Counted from the stretch's first letter, positions 29,057 through 37,600 are shown. The stretch: DNA of 64,000 bases from Sphingobium amiense (GCF_003967075.1 NZ_AP018664.1:1426001-1490000); one strand, 5' to 3'. The notes: generated by a model not told the origin, from the sequence alone. Translations and numbers: made by a program.

Positions 29057-30808
29057 ATGGATTCCGTCTCGGTCCGCAATTGGACGGTCGACACGACCGA
29101 CGATACGCCTCTGCTTGGGGAGGGAGAGACGCATCCGGCCCAGCGCATGCCCTTCACGGACTGGCTGGCTGCGCTGCCGCAGGCCGCCGCCATTCTGACC
29201 TGCGACGACAGCGGCATCGCCTCGATCAACGGTAACCTGCCCTTCCGGACCGCATTTGGCGAACCCGCCGACCGGCGTCAGACCAACAAGCCCGCGACCG
29301 AATGGCGCGACCGCGTGATCGCTTTCGTGCAGTCGGGCCGTGCCTCCGACAGTTTCGAGATGCGGCGCGAAGGCAAGCTGGGGCCGGAATATTTCCTCTG
29401 CACCATCGGCCGCCTGCCCGACAGGCAGGGGATGAAGGCGCAATATCTCTTCACCGCCATAGACCGGACGACCGAACGGACGATCGAGAAGAATCTCCGC
29501 CGCGAACTTCTGTCGGACGGCCTGACCGCACTGCCCAACCGCACGGGCTTCGGCGAGGAGATCGACGACCGGATCGCCAATTCGGCCTGGCCCGACAGCG
29601 CGCAGTTCGGCATCATCGCCATCGACCTCAGCCGGTTCAGCCGGGTGAACGAATCGCTCGGCCCGATGGCGGGCGACGAACTGCTCATCACCGTGGCCAA
29701 GCGCCTGAAGTCCAGCCTGCGGCAGGGCGATGTGCTGGCCCGGATCGGGGGCAATGATTTCGCCATCTTCGCGCGGCTCAACAACGGCCTGTCCGACGCG
29801 CTGCACATCGTCCAGCGCATCCGCGAATCGATGAGCATGCCCATTCGCCTCAGCGATCTTCAGATCCGGGTGGACTGCGCCATCGGATGCGCGCTGTCGA
29901 TCAATCAGGATGACGATCCCGACGATGTCGTTCGCAAGGCGCAGGCAGCGGTGAAGATCGCCAAGCGCACGGGCAAGGTCGAAATCTATCGCAACGGTGT
30001 GCTCAAGGAAGCGCAGCGGCGCTTTTCCATCGAGAGCCGGCTGCGCGATGCGCTTGCGCGGGGCGGGCTGACGCTCGCCTATCAGCCGCTCATCCATCTG
30101 CCCACGGGCGAGATCACCGGCTTCGAAGCGCTCGCCCGCTGGGAAGATGAGGAACTGGGCTTCGTCTCGCCCGCCGAATTTATCGCTGTGGCGGAGGAAA
30201 GCGGCCTCATCACGCCGCTCGGCCGCTGGGCCGCCTATGAGGCGGCGCAGGCGCTGTCGCGCTGGGACGCCAAGTTCGGACAGCCGCTTTCGGTCGGCGT
30301 CAACGTCAACCTGTCGCCGATCCAGATGGCGCGCGACGATGTGGCCTCGATGTTCGAGGAAGCGCTGCGCTATTCCGGGGTTGCGGGCCATCGCCTGACC
30401 GCGGAAATCACCGAAAGCGCCATCGTCGCGGACCCCGACAAGGCGCGGAAGCTGCTCGTGGCCCTCAAGGACTTGCAGATGCCGATCGCGATGGACGATT
30501 TCGGCACCGGATATTCAAATCTCGCCAGCCTGCACAGCCTGCCCATCGACATATTGAAGATCGACCGCAGCTTCGTCACCTCCATGCTGGAGGATCATGA
30601 CAAGCAGGTGATCGTCCGCACCATCTTGTCGCTCGCCGAATCGCTGAACCTCAAGGTGACAGCCGAAGGTATCGAGACGCAGCAACTGGCGCACGCCCTG
30701 CAACAGATGGGATGCTGGCAGGGGCAGGGCTATTATTTCGCCAAGGCCATGACCGAGGCGGAAGCCTATGACTATTGGCGCGCCCGCTGGAATTTCGAAA
30801 CGATCTGA
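29057..30808 (+). CDS. GGDEF-EAL cyclic-di-GMP protein with degenerate GGDEF
   Basis: The 583-residue protein has an N-terminal PAS-like region (about residues 25-150), a GGDEF domain and an EAL domain. The cyclase site reads G231-G-N-D-F instead of GGDEF or GGEEF, so synthesis of cyclic-di-GMP is doubtful, while the RxxD inhibitory site R222-Q-G-D sits at the correct distance of five residues. The EAL domain is complete: FEALARW at 356, the DDFGTGYSNL block, TAEGIET and QGYYFAKAM. It is probably a phosphodiesterase whose GGDEF part binds a nucleotide as a sensor. There is no predicted membrane helix. Its 3' end overlaps the cca gene on the other strand. Confidence 0.93.
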   Translation: MDSVSVRNWTVDTTDDTPLLGEGETHPAQRMPFTDWLAALPQAAAILTCDDSGIASINGNLPFRTAFGEPADRRQTNKPATEWRDRVIAFVQSGRASDSFEMRREGKLGPEYFLCTIGRLPDRQGMKAQYLFTAIDRTTERTIEKNLRRELLSDGLTALPNRTGFGEEIDDRIANSAWPDSAQFGIIAIDLSRFSRVNESLGPMAGDELLITVAKRLKSSLRQGDVLARIGGNDFAIFARLNNGLSDALHIVQRIRESMSMPIRLSDLQIRVDCAIGCALSINQDDDPDDVVRKAQAAVKIAKRTGKVEIYRNGVLKEAQRRFSIESRLRDALARGGLTLAYQPLIHLPTGEITGFEALARWEDEELGFVSPAEFIAVAEESGLITPLGRWAAYEAAQALSRWDAKFGQPLSVGVNVNLSPIQMARDDVASMFEEALRYSGVAGHRLTAEITESAIVADPDKARKLLVALKDLQMPIAMDDFGTGYSNLASLHSLPIDILKIDRSFVTSMLEDHDKQVIVRTILSLAESLNLKVTAEGIETQQLAHALQQMGCWQGQGYYFAKAMTEAEAYDYWRARWNFETI

Positions 30809-31980
30809 TCCGCGATGGCGTCCACCCGGTCTGCATCGGGGAAGCCTTCCGCCACCCATGCCCGCTCGACCTCCTGCAACGCTCTGGCCACATCCGGGCC
30901 GGGCGTAAGGCCGCGCGCGATCAGCGCTCCGCCGCCGATGGGCAGTTGCGGCGGCGTCCACCCCCGAAGCTCGCCAACATCCGCCGCAACGCGCGCCGGG
31001 TCGAGCAGGATGCGGTCCGTCGCGCCTTCCACGCCGATCCGGTAGGCCAGCACGCGGGCAGGCTCGGCCGTATCATGCTCGCTGGCCGTGGCGAGCCGCT
31101 TGCGCGCCTTGTTCGACAGTTTGAGCCTGGCGCCGACCTGATCCGCCACGGCGGGGTCGGCGGGCAGCAGCGCCGCGAGCCTGCGAATGGCGGAACCTTC
31201 CGCGCCCGCTTCCTTCTCCCGCGCGATGAGCCGGTCCAGCCGCGTCACGCCGTCTGCCGTAACCTCGGGCAGGACCGGAGTCAGTATGCCGCCCTCGACC
31301 ATCAGTTTCAGCGCATGGACCGGCGCAGCGCCAGACAGCAGCTTCAGCAGTTCGTCGGCAATCCGCTCCCTTGAGAGCGCCATCAGGCTGTTCGCCGCCG
31401 CCCTGCACGCCTCGTAGGCAGCCGCATCCAGTTCGTCCCCGCCATATCGCGCAAGGAAACGGAAATAGCGCAGGATACGCAGATGATCTTCCGCGATGCG
31501 CGCGGCGGCATCGCCGATGAAGCGCAGGCGGCGGGCCTTCAGATCGTCGACCCCGCCGAAAAAGTCGCTGATCGCGCCACTCGACGGATCGGCATAGAGC
31601 GCGTTGATGGTGAAGTCGCGCCGCGCTGCATCCTCCCGCCAGTCGTCGGTATAGGCGATGGTGGCGCGCCGCCCGTCGGTGCTCACATCGCGGCGCAGGG
31701 TCGTGATCTCGACCGGGCCGTCCGGCAGGATCGCCGTCACCGTGCCATGCTCGATCCCGGTCGGGACGGCCTTGATCCCCGCGTCTTTCAGGCGATCCAC
31801 CACCGCGTGCGGGTCCAGCGTCGTGGCGATGTCGAGATCGTTCACCGGCAGGCCGAGCAGGGTATCGCGCACCGCCCCACCGACAAAGCGCGCCCTGCCT
31901 CCCGCTGCATCCAGCGCCGCAAGCAGGCCGTCCAGCCCCGCGCGATGCCGCCACGGCGCGTCAGGCAGCAAGTCGGTCAT
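30772..31980 (-). CDS. cca: CCA tRNA nucleotidyltransferase (poly(A) polymerase family)
   Basis: This enzyme adds or repairs the 3'-CCA of tRNAs. The 402-residue class II nucleotidyltransferase shows the GG motif FVGGAVRDTLLG and the metal-binding NDLDIAT at the start, and RRDFTINALYAD later. The start ATG lies 20 bases inside the end of the upstream NUDIX gene, so translation is coupled. Its last 37 bases overlap the convergent GGDEF-EAL gene. Confidence 0.94.
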   Translation of the reverse strand: MTDLLPDAPWRHRAGLDGLLAALDAAGGRARFVGGAVRDTLLGLPVNDLDIATTLDPHAVVDRLKDAGIKAVPTGIEHGTVTAILPDGPVEITTLRRDVSTDGRRATIAYTDDWREDAARRDFTINALYADPSSGAISDFFGGVDDLKARRLRFIGDAAARIAEDHLRILRYFRFLARYGGDELDAAAYEACRAAANSLMALSRERIADELLKLLSGAAPVHALKLMVEGGILTPVLPEVTADGVTRLDRLIAREKEAGAEGSAIRRLAALLPADPAVADQVGARLKLSNKARKRLATASEHDTAEPARVLAYRIGVEGATDRILLDPARVAADVGELRGWTPPQLPIGGGALIARGLTPGPDVARALQEVERAWVAEGFPDADRVDAIADQIVSKFQRARQ

Positions 31981-32566
31981 GGCCCAGCCTCCGCGACAGA
32001 TTGGCGAGAATGGCGGCTGTGATCCCCCAGATGCGGCGTCCCTCCCAGAAGATTTCATAATAATGCCGCGTCGATCCGCCGAACTCTATCTCGCGCCGGA
32101 TGCGGTTGGCCGGATCGAGCGCGTAGGCGAGCGGCAGTTCGAACAGGTCGGCGACTTCATCCTCCTGCGCGCGCAACGGCAGGTCGGGCGGGATGACGCC
32201 CAGCACGGGCACGATGTCGAACCCGGTAAAGGTCGGGTATCGGTCGGACGTGCCGACAATCTCCACGCTTTCGGAGGGAAGGGCGATTTCCTCCCGCGCT
32301 TCCCGCAGCGCGCCCGCGATTTCGTCCGCGTCCTCCGCATCCACCCGGCCGCCGGGAAAGGCGATCTGTCCGGCATGTTTGCGCAGCGAGGAGGACCGCT
32401 CGGTAAGGATGAGGCCGGGGTCGGGCCGGTCGGTGATCGCGACCAGCACCGCCGCCGGTGCCAGCACGATGTCGCCGGTGATGCGCGGATCGCGCAACTC
32501 CTCGGGCGGCAGGATCAACCGGCTCCCTTCGTCCAGCGCGGCGCGCAGCCGCTCCGCGAGCCTCAT
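31961..32566 (-). CDS. NUDIX coenzyme A pyrophosphatase-type protein
   Basis: The 201-residue product has the pattern seen in CoA diphosphatases: LILTERSSSLRKHAGQIAFPGG followed by the NUDIX box GGRVDAEDADEIAGALREAREEIAL. These enzymes hydrolyse CoA and similar nucleotide diphosphates. The ATG at 32566 overlaps the stop of the preceding DUF1285 gene. The operon DUF1285-NUDIX-cca is frequent in alphaproteobacteria. Confidence 0.9.
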   Translation of the reverse strand: MRLAERLRAALDEGSRLILPPEELRDPRITGDIVLAPAAVLVAITDRPDPGLILTERSSSLRKHAGQIAFPGGRVDAEDADEIAGALREAREEIALPSESVEIVGTSDRYPTFTGFDIVPVLGVIPPDLPLRAQEDEVADLFELPLAYALDPANRIRREIEFGGSTRHYYEIFWEGRRIWGITAAILANLSRRLGHDRLAA

Positions 32567-33129
32567 GCCGCTCCGTCCAGCGGAAAGAAGGCTCCGCCGC
32601 TCCAAAGACCCACGCGCTCGCTCTCTTCATCGAGGGCGAGGTTCATGAGTTCATAATAGACGCTGCGCGCGATCAGCGCCTCCATGCCGCCGCGCACATG
32701 CAGATAGGGATGCGGGCTGTCGGGCGTCTCCCGCAGCACAAGCGCATGGTCGGGACCGGCGGTCACGAAATCGCCGCTGTTGAGGCGGAAGGCCAGCGTG
32801 CGGTCTCGCCCTTCGCCCTCGCTTTTGACCTCGACAGCCACGAAGGGTGCGTCCTCCACTTCGATGTCGAGCTTCTCGACGGGCGTGACGAGCACATGGC
32901 GGCCGTCCGGCTCGCGGCGCAGGATGCTCGAAAAGAGGCGCACCATCGCTTCCCGCCCGATCGGCGATCCCTGATGATACCAGGTGCCGTCGCGCGCGAT
33001 CCGCATCTCGCTGTCGCCGCAATGATCGGGGTTCCACTGCTCGACGGGCGGCAGTTTCTTCTCCTGCGCCAGACGCGCGATGTCGGTCAGCGACAGGGTG
33101 GACAGGTCGGGCAGCGGCTCCATGGGCAT
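32563..33129 (-). CDS. DUF1285 family protein
   Basis: The 188-residue product matches the DUF1285 family, with ADDs such as PPVEQWNPDHCGDSEMRIARDGTW and GREAMVRLFSSILRREPDG. No function is established for the family; no signal peptide or membrane helix is present, so it is cytoplasmic. It starts the DUF1285-NUDIX-cca operon and its stop overlaps the NUDIX start. The start ATG is followed by an acidic stretch (PLPDLSTLSL). Confidence 0.85.
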   Translation of the reverse strand: MPMEPLPDLSTLSLTDIARLAQEKKLPPVEQWNPDHCGDSEMRIARDGTWYHQGSPIGREAMVRLFSSILRREPDGRHVLVTPVEKLDIEVEDAPFVAVEVKSEGEGRDRTLAFRLNSGDFVTAGPDHALVLRETPDSPHPYLHVRGGMEALIARSVYYELMNLALDEESERVGLWSGGAFFPLDGAA

Positions 33130-33172
33130 GGGGCGGAGATAGGGGCGTCCCGCCCCGAACGCAAAGGGGGAA

Positions 33173-33709
33173 TCAGGCGGCGACCGCGATCCGGGGCGTC
33201 AGCATTCCCTGCCCGCCGACGGGGCGGCCATCGACCGACAGCGCCAGCAGCCGGTGCCGCTCGAACGGGCCGGGCGCATCCCAGCCTGCTGTCGCCTCCG
33301 CCGAAAAGCCCCAGAAGCGACCGTAATATTCCGGATCGCCGATCATCATCAGCGGCTCGGTGCCCATATGGCGGGCGGCGGCCACCACGGCATCCATCAT
33401 CGCGCGGCCATGGCCGCCCTTCTGATGCGCGGGCTCGACAGCGACCGGGCCGACCATGATGAGCGGCATCTGCCCGCCCGCCGCATCGGTCAGCGCCACC
33501 GGCCAGCTCTGCAGCGACCCGATCAGCCCGCGCCCGTCCTCCACCACCGCGAAGGAGAGCGCCGGAAGCCACGGCATCCCATCCCGGATGCGATAGGCAG
33601 TGCGGCCATGGCGGTCCGCGCCGAAAGCGCTGTCCAGCAGCGCCTCGATCGCCTCTGCGGGCTGACTGTCCAGGGGCAACAGGTGAGACACGACTTGCCG
33701 TTCCGCCAT
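33173..33709 (-). CDS. GNAT-family N-acetyltransferase
   Basis: The 178-residue product carries an acetyl-CoA-binding pattern typical of GNAT enzymes, VAVEPAHQKGGHGRAMMDAVVAAARHMG (an R/Q-x-x-G-x-G/A-like loop), and a later YYGRFWGF segment. Relatives include uncharacterised YhbS-type acetyltransferases. The ATG at 33709 is chosen because the frame upstream reads as non-coding. It lies 43 bases before DUF1285, so it may be cotranscribed. The substrate cannot be told from sequence. Confidence 0.85.
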   Translation of the reverse strand: MAERQVVSHLLPLDSQPAEAIEALLDSAFGADRHGRTAYRIRDGMPWLPALSFAVVEDGRGLIGSLQSWPVALTDAAGGQMPLIMVGPVAVEPAHQKGGHGRAMMDAVVAAARHMGTEPLMMIGDPEYYGRFWGFSAEATAGWDAPGPFERHRLLALSVDGRPVGGQGMLTPRIAVAA

Positions 33710-33818
33710 TGATGGCGCATGGGCAGCGCCGGAGCGGGGGGCTTTAGCGCCCCTTCCGCAAAATGAAAGACTAAAGAGGCCCGCCTGAAACCGGGACAGG
33801 GGCCGCATATGGCAGGCT

Positions 33819-34202
33819 ATGCAGACTGGATTTGACGATTTTCTGACGCTGGAGGTCAACGATCTTCATGTCGATGTGCTGACCGGCATCTATTCGGAGG
33901 AGACGCATCTTCCCCAGCCGCTGCGCATCTCGATCCGCGCGCGGCTGCGAATCGCCGATCGTTACGACCCGACGACCCCGCTCAGCCGGTCGAAAAACTA
34001 TATGGACCTGAAACATGCGGCCTCCACCGCATTGCCTGAAGGCGTGCACTTCACCCTGATCGAGGCGGTGGCCGACCATATCATCGACACGATCTTCCTT
34101 CAGGACGACAAGGTCAGCCATGTCGAGGTGAAAATCGTGAAACTCGCTCTGTCCGAACGCGGCGAGCAGATCGGCATCACGCTCGGCCGCGGGCGGAAAT
34201 AG
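33819..34202 (+). CDS. folB: Dihydroneopterin aldolase family protein
   Basis: FolB cleaves dihydroneopterin in folate synthesis. The 127-residue product has the family landmarks LEVNDLHVDVLTGIYSEET near the start and YMDLKHAA, and FTLIEAVADHIIDTIF in the middle. In some alphaproteobacteria paralogues of this family act in other pterin steps, so the exact reaction is not proven. It is convergent with the next gene with a gap of 3 bases. Confidence 0.88.
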   Translation: MQTGFDDFLTLEVNDLHVDVLTGIYSEETHLPQPLRISIRARLRIADRYDPTTPLSRSKNYMDLKHAASTALPEGVHFTLIEAVADHIIDTIFLQDDKVSHVEVKIVKLALSERGEQIGITLGRGRK

Positions 34203-34205
34203 CGA

Positions 34206-35159
34206 TCAGTCCTTCCTGATAAGGCCGATTTCGATGAGGCGCTCGGTCAGATAGTCGTGCGCGCTGATCGGCGGATCGCGGCGCGGATTGTCGGCGGTGA
34301 CGCACTGGGGCAGCGCGTCGATCATGAAGTCCGGACGCAGATGCAGGAAGAAGGGCATCGAATAGCGCGAATGGCCGCGCCGCTCGGGCGGCGGATTGAC
34401 GACCCGGTGGCTGGTCGAAGGCAGCACATGGTTGGTCAGCCGCTGGAGCATGTCGCCCACGTTGATCGCCAGCGCGCCGGGCGGCGGCACCACCGGCAGC
34501 CAGTTCCCGTCCCGATCCTTCAGCTCCAGCCCGCCTTCCTCCGCCCCCAGCAGCAGAGTGATGAGGTTGATGTCCTCATGCGCGCCCGCGCGAATGCCCG
34601 GCGCTTCCGGCGATACCGGGGGATAATGGAGCAGGCGCAGGATCGAATTGCCATTTTCGACCGGCCCGTCGAACCAGCGTTCCGGCAGGCCGAGATAGAG
34701 GGCGATGGCGGACAGAAGTTCCGCGCCGACGCGGTCGAACTCGGCATAGAGCCGCGCGAACACCGGCCTGAACTCGGGCATTTCGTCCGGCCAGACATTT
34801 GGCGGCATCGTCAGCGCCAGCCTGTCCCCGACGGGCAGGTCGCGGCCGACATGCCAGAATTCCTTGAGGTCGTTCTCGCTCGCGCCCTTTGCGATCTCCG
34901 TCCCGAAGGCGGTATAGCCGCGCTGGCCGCCGTTCAGCTTCGCGTCGTAGCGCCGCTTCACCTCCTCCGGCAGCGCGAAGAAGCGCCGCGCCAGCGCCCA
35001 CCCTTCACCGATCAGGTCAATGTCCATGCCATGATCCTTCACCATGGCGAAGCCGAACCGCTGGAAGGACTGGCCGAAAGCCTCTGCGAAATCGGGTTTG
35101 GCGAGGTCCGCCATGGACAGGACGGGCACCTGCTCCAGCACCGTTTGCGACACGTTCAT
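34206..35159 (-). CDS. Isopenicillin-N-synthase-like 2-oxoglutarate/Fe(II) oxygenase
   Basis: The 317-residue product is a DIOX-fold enzyme with the iron ligands in AGAHEDINLITLLLG (His and Asp) and a distal His followed by RVVNPPPERRGHSRYSMPFF, where RxS binds 2-oxoglutarate. The family includes plant-like and bacterial oxygenases with very different substrates, so the reaction is unknown. The ATG at 35159 gives the family start. It is divergent from the EVE-domain gene. Confidence 0.88.
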   Translation of the reverse strand: MNVSQTVLEQVPVLSMADLAKPDFAEAFGQSFQRFGFAMVKDHGMDIDLIGEGWALARRFFALPEEVKRRYDAKLNGGQRGYTAFGTEIAKGASENDLKEFWHVGRDLPVGDRLALTMPPNVWPDEMPEFRPVFARLYAEFDRVGAELLSAIALYLGLPERWFDGPVENGNSILRLLHYPPVSPEAPGIRAGAHEDINLITLLLGAEEGGLELKDRDGNWLPVVPPPGALAINVGDMLQRLTNHVLPSTSHRVVNPPPERRGHSRYSMPFFLHLRPDFMIDALPQCVTADNPRRDPPISAHDYLTERLIEIGLIRKD

Positions 35160-35257
35160 TCTCCAGATTTCGTGACCGGGCGTCGCAGCCACAGATGAGG
35201 ACGCCCGCGTATATCCGCATCCTTGATCGCGGCGGACCGGTGATGCAAGGAGGCAAA

Positions 35258-35665
35258 ATGAACCACTGGCTGATGAAATCCGAACCCGACGTCTTTTCCT
35301 ACGACGATCTCGTGAAAAAGGGGAAGGCGGAATGGGACGGCGTGCGCAACCATGCGGCGCAGGGCCATATGCGGGCCATGCGGAAGGGCGATCTCGCGCT
35401 CTTCTATCACAGCAATATCGGTGTCGAGGCGGTCGGGATCATGACCATCGTCGAGGAGGCCGCGCCGGACAGCACCGATGAAACCGGCAAGTGGATCGCC
35501 GTCCATGTCGCGCCGAAGGAAAAGCTCGCGAAGCCGGTGACACTGAAGGCAATGAAGGCCGATTCCGCGCTGGCGGACATGGTGATGCTGCGCCAGTCGC
35601 GCCTTTCGGTGTCTCCGCTGACGAAGGCACAGTTCGATCATATCGTGGAATTGTCAAAGGCTTAG
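35258..35665 (+). CDS. EVE-domain (PUA-like) protein
   Basis: The 135-residue product is a complete EVE domain, a PUA-like fold that recognises modified bases in RNA or DNA: MNHWLMKSEPDVFSYDDL, then WDGVRNHAAQGHMRAMRKGDLALFYHS and the closing LSVSPLTKAQFD. Stand-alone EVE proteins are thought to act as readers or quality-control factors. A strong AAGGAGG site lies 4 bases upstream of the ATG. The neighbours do not suggest a specific partner. Confidence 0.93.
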   Translation: MNHWLMKSEPDVFSYDDLVKKGKAEWDGVRNHAAQGHMRAMRKGDLALFYHSNIGVEAVGIMTIVEEAAPDSTDETGKWIAVHVAPKEKLAKPVTLKAMKADSALADMVMLRQSRLSVSPLTKAQFDHIVELSKA

Positions 35666-35809
35666 GCTTGGTCACAGGGCATGGTTGCGCGCGGTGCAAC
35701 TGGCGCGACGCGTTTTGCGATTGTCCATTTCAGGATGCAACCTAGGTTGGCCCTCAACAGAACAAGAATATTCAGAGGTGTTTGATCGGCATTCACAAGG
35801 AGTAAACCC

Positions 35810-36091
35810 ATGCGAATGCTGTCCAAGTTCATGATCGCGACCGTTGCCGTCGCTGCCGCCACCACCGCCGCCCATGCCGAAGACGCCGCGAAGCAGCGTT
35901 TCACGCACGAAGGCTACACCTATGTCTACAAGGTGAAGGACACTAAGGCGGGCAAGGTAATTTCCGGCCGCCGCTATCCCGACGCCGTGGCGTTCAATCT
36001 CGCCGTCAAGAATGGCAAGGTTTCGGGCGTGTCGGGCAACGAGCAGGTTGCCTTCGATGTCGAGGATGCGCGCGGAGCCGCTTCCAACTGA
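35810..36091 (+). CDS. Hypothetical small secreted protein
   Basis: The 93-residue product starts with a clear signal peptide (MRMLSKFMIATVAVAAATTAAHA) and continues with a small beta-type region, FTHEGYTYVYKVKDTKAGKVI. An AAGGAG site precedes the ATG. I recognise no named family, but similar short periplasmic proteins occur in sphingomonads. A bidirectional terminator follows directly. Confidence 0.8.
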   Translation: MRMLSKFMIATVAVAAATTAAHAEDAAKQRFTHEGYTYVYKVKDTKAGKVISGRRYPDAVAFNLAVKNGKVSGVSGNEQVAFDVEDARGAASN

Positions 36092-36105
36092 TAATTTTCA
36101 ATGCG

Positions 36106-36143
36106 AAAAAGGGGGCGGAGCCACATGGTTCCGCCCCCTTTTT
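36106..36143. terminator. Bidirectional Rho-independent terminator
   Basis: GGGGGCGGA (36111-36119) pairs with TCCGCCCCC (36130-36138) around a 10-base loop; five A precede and five T follow, so both strands end in a U run. It lies between two convergent small-protein genes and serves both. Confidence 0.92.
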
Positions 36144-36157
36144 GATGACTTTTCGGA

Positions 36158-36460
36158 TCAGCGGCAGCGGCGCTTGCTGTCGATGGACTTGCCGAGCAGC
36201 GCGCCACCCGCAGCGCCCAGAATCGTGCCGGTCGCCCGGTCGCCGCGCGTGTCGATCGCTCGGCCGACCAGCGCACCGCCGACGCCGCCGATGATCAAGC
36301 CGGTTGTGCCGTCCGACTTGCGGCAATAGGTGCGACCGTCGCGGCCGCGCCACTCTTTGTAGCGATAATGCTTACGGGCCTGAGCGCCGTCGGTGGGAAC
36401 AGCCATCGAAACGGGAACGGCCAGCGAAACGGCGGCCAGGGCCATCAGGGCTTTACGCAT
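36158..36460 (-). CDS. Glycine-zipper 2TM-type secreted protein
   Basis: The 100-residue product has a signal peptide (MRKALMALAAVSLAVPVSMA), a basic stretch HYRYKEWRGRDGRTYC, and two glycine-zipper segments, GLIIGGVGGALVGRAI and GTILGAAGGALLGKSI, as in the RcnB-adjacent or 17-kDa surface antigen-like 2TM_Zipper family. Two Cys flank the zipper part. Such proteins insert into or line the outer membrane or periplasm; their function is unknown. Confidence 0.82.
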   Translation of the reverse strand: MRKALMALAAVSLAVPVSMAVPTDGAQARKHYRYKEWRGRDGRTYCRKSDGTTGLIIGGVGGALVGRAIDTRGDRATGTILGAAGGALLGKSIDSKRRCR

Positions 36461-36779
36461 AATATCTCCTCCATCTGCGTCGTTGTGCGGTTGAACCCGC
36501 CGACCTTGAAGCAGGTTGCATGAACGTGCGGCAACAGCGCAACATCATGAAAGAAAAGGCAGAAATTTGCGACGCCCGGACCGCATGCCGCGCCGCGGCG
36601 TGCGGCGTCCCGACTTATCCACATATATCCACAGCTTTGTCGCACGGCCTGCCTCAACCGCATCTTTTTCCGCTTTGAACGACTCGCGGGCAGTGACAGC
36701 ATGGCTTTATCGAGACGGGAACGGAGCAATCCGAACCTACGGAAAAGACTGAGAAATCAGGAAATTCCTTGCGCTTGAT
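36461..36779. other. Gene-free stretch with DnaA-box-like pair
   Basis: No gene is visible in these 319 bases. They hold TTATCCACA at 36615-36623, identical to the DnaA box consensus, and ATATCCACA at 36625-36633, one base different, 10 bases apart. The composition is less GC-rich than the flanks. Nothing else suggests an origin here: no dnaA, hemE or repABC-like genes lie near, so a regulatory use or chance is more likely. Confidence 0.35.
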
Positions 36780-37056
36780 TGTCGGATGGGACGGCCGTCT
36801 TTCAGACGGGTGGACCTAAGACGGGTCGATCGGGATCGTTGCCGGGTACGCGCGAAAGTGAACGTCGGGCAGCAGGATCGAAAGACCGGCAAAGGGAAGA
36901 AGGCTTAAGGCCCGAAGCCCCGAGCAAACCCATGTTATCGCCTCGCCCTGAGGCGCTGACGAGGGATACGCCGAGCCGATGATCGCATTCCGTCAGGAAA
37001 GCGGATCGCAAGACTCGACGGAAGTGGGGACCGGCAGCAATGCCGGCCCCCATTTT
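36780..37056 (+). ncRNA. Candidate structured small RNA
   Basis: The segment has several stable hairpins in a row: CCGTCT/AGACGG at 36795-36809, CGCCTC/GAGGCG at 36939-36955 and TTCCGTC/GACGGAA at 36988-37023, and then a Rho-independent terminator. No convincing coding frame explains it. A 40-codon basic frame exists at 36786-36908 but lacks a ribosome binding site. The features resemble a structured RNA of roughly 250-280 nucleotides. I compared it mentally with RNase P RNA, tmRNA, SRP RNA and 6S RNA and saw no diagnostic motif. The call is inference. Confidence 0.35.
37025..37055 (+). terminator. Rho-independent terminator before tRNA-Thr
   Basis: TGGGG-A-CCGGC (37025-37035) pairs with GCCGG-CCCCA (37042-37051) with one bulged A and a six-base loop, followed by TTTT. 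It would end a plus-strand transcript coming from the candidate RNA. Confidence 0.75.
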
Positions 37057-37086
37057 GCGTTAGGAGATCGGCGATGTGCTTCAACA

Positions 37087-37161
<75 letters not shown>

Positions 37162-37388
37162 GCACCGACGGTGTCCGTAGAGAAGCGTGGATTTTTGGTC
37201 AACGCCGAAAAGGCAGGACAGCAACTCGCGTGCCCAGATTTACGATGCTTATGGAAGCTCCATGACAGCACAGGCGTAGTCTTTCGCGCGGCGACACCAT
37301 CTTGGTCAATGTCGGGACAGTTGGTGAGATTTTCGGGTTGAGCCGTTTAATTTAAATCATTACAAACTGCCTTGTTCAGGGGGTGGAC

Positions 37389-37589
37389 ATGGCAACCAAA
37401 ATCGAATCGCTGCGCAGGCCGTCGTTGCTGTCGCGGATCGCAACGACGCTGTCCGTAAAAGCGCGTGTGCGCAAGGCCGTCAGAGTGGAAGCAGAAGCGA
37501 TCCGCCATTCTCCATGCGAAATATGCGGCGCGGAGGTCGATGACTGCAACAACCGTTTTTGCCTGAGTTGCGACCTGGCTATTCTCTGA
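37389..37589 (+). CDS. Small protein with Cys-rich zinc-ribbon-like end
   Basis: The 66-residue product has a basic N-terminal half (RRPSLLSRIATTLSVKARVRKAVR) and a C-terminal cluster with two Cys pairs, CEICGAEVDDCNNRFCLSC, which could bind one zinc. The ATG at 37389 has an AGGGGG site 7 bases upstream. I recognise no family. It stands alone between tRNA-Thr and a convergent gene; its codon use is less GC-biased than its neighbours, and it may have arrived recently. Confidence 0.6.
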   Translation: MATKIESLRRPSLLSRIATTLSVKARVRKAVRVEAEAIRHSPCEICGAEVDDCNNRFCLSCDLAIL

Positions 37590-37600
37590 CGAATTGCGCG

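Noticed and set aside
36779..36982. 67-residue TTG-started frame in the candidate RNA
   Set aside because: Arg/Pro/Ser-rich, no ribosome site and overlapping hairpins; more likely RNA than protein.
36461..37086. Chromosomal replication origin
   Set aside because: Only one perfect DnaA box plus a near match, no AT-rich unwinding region and no origin-linked genes.
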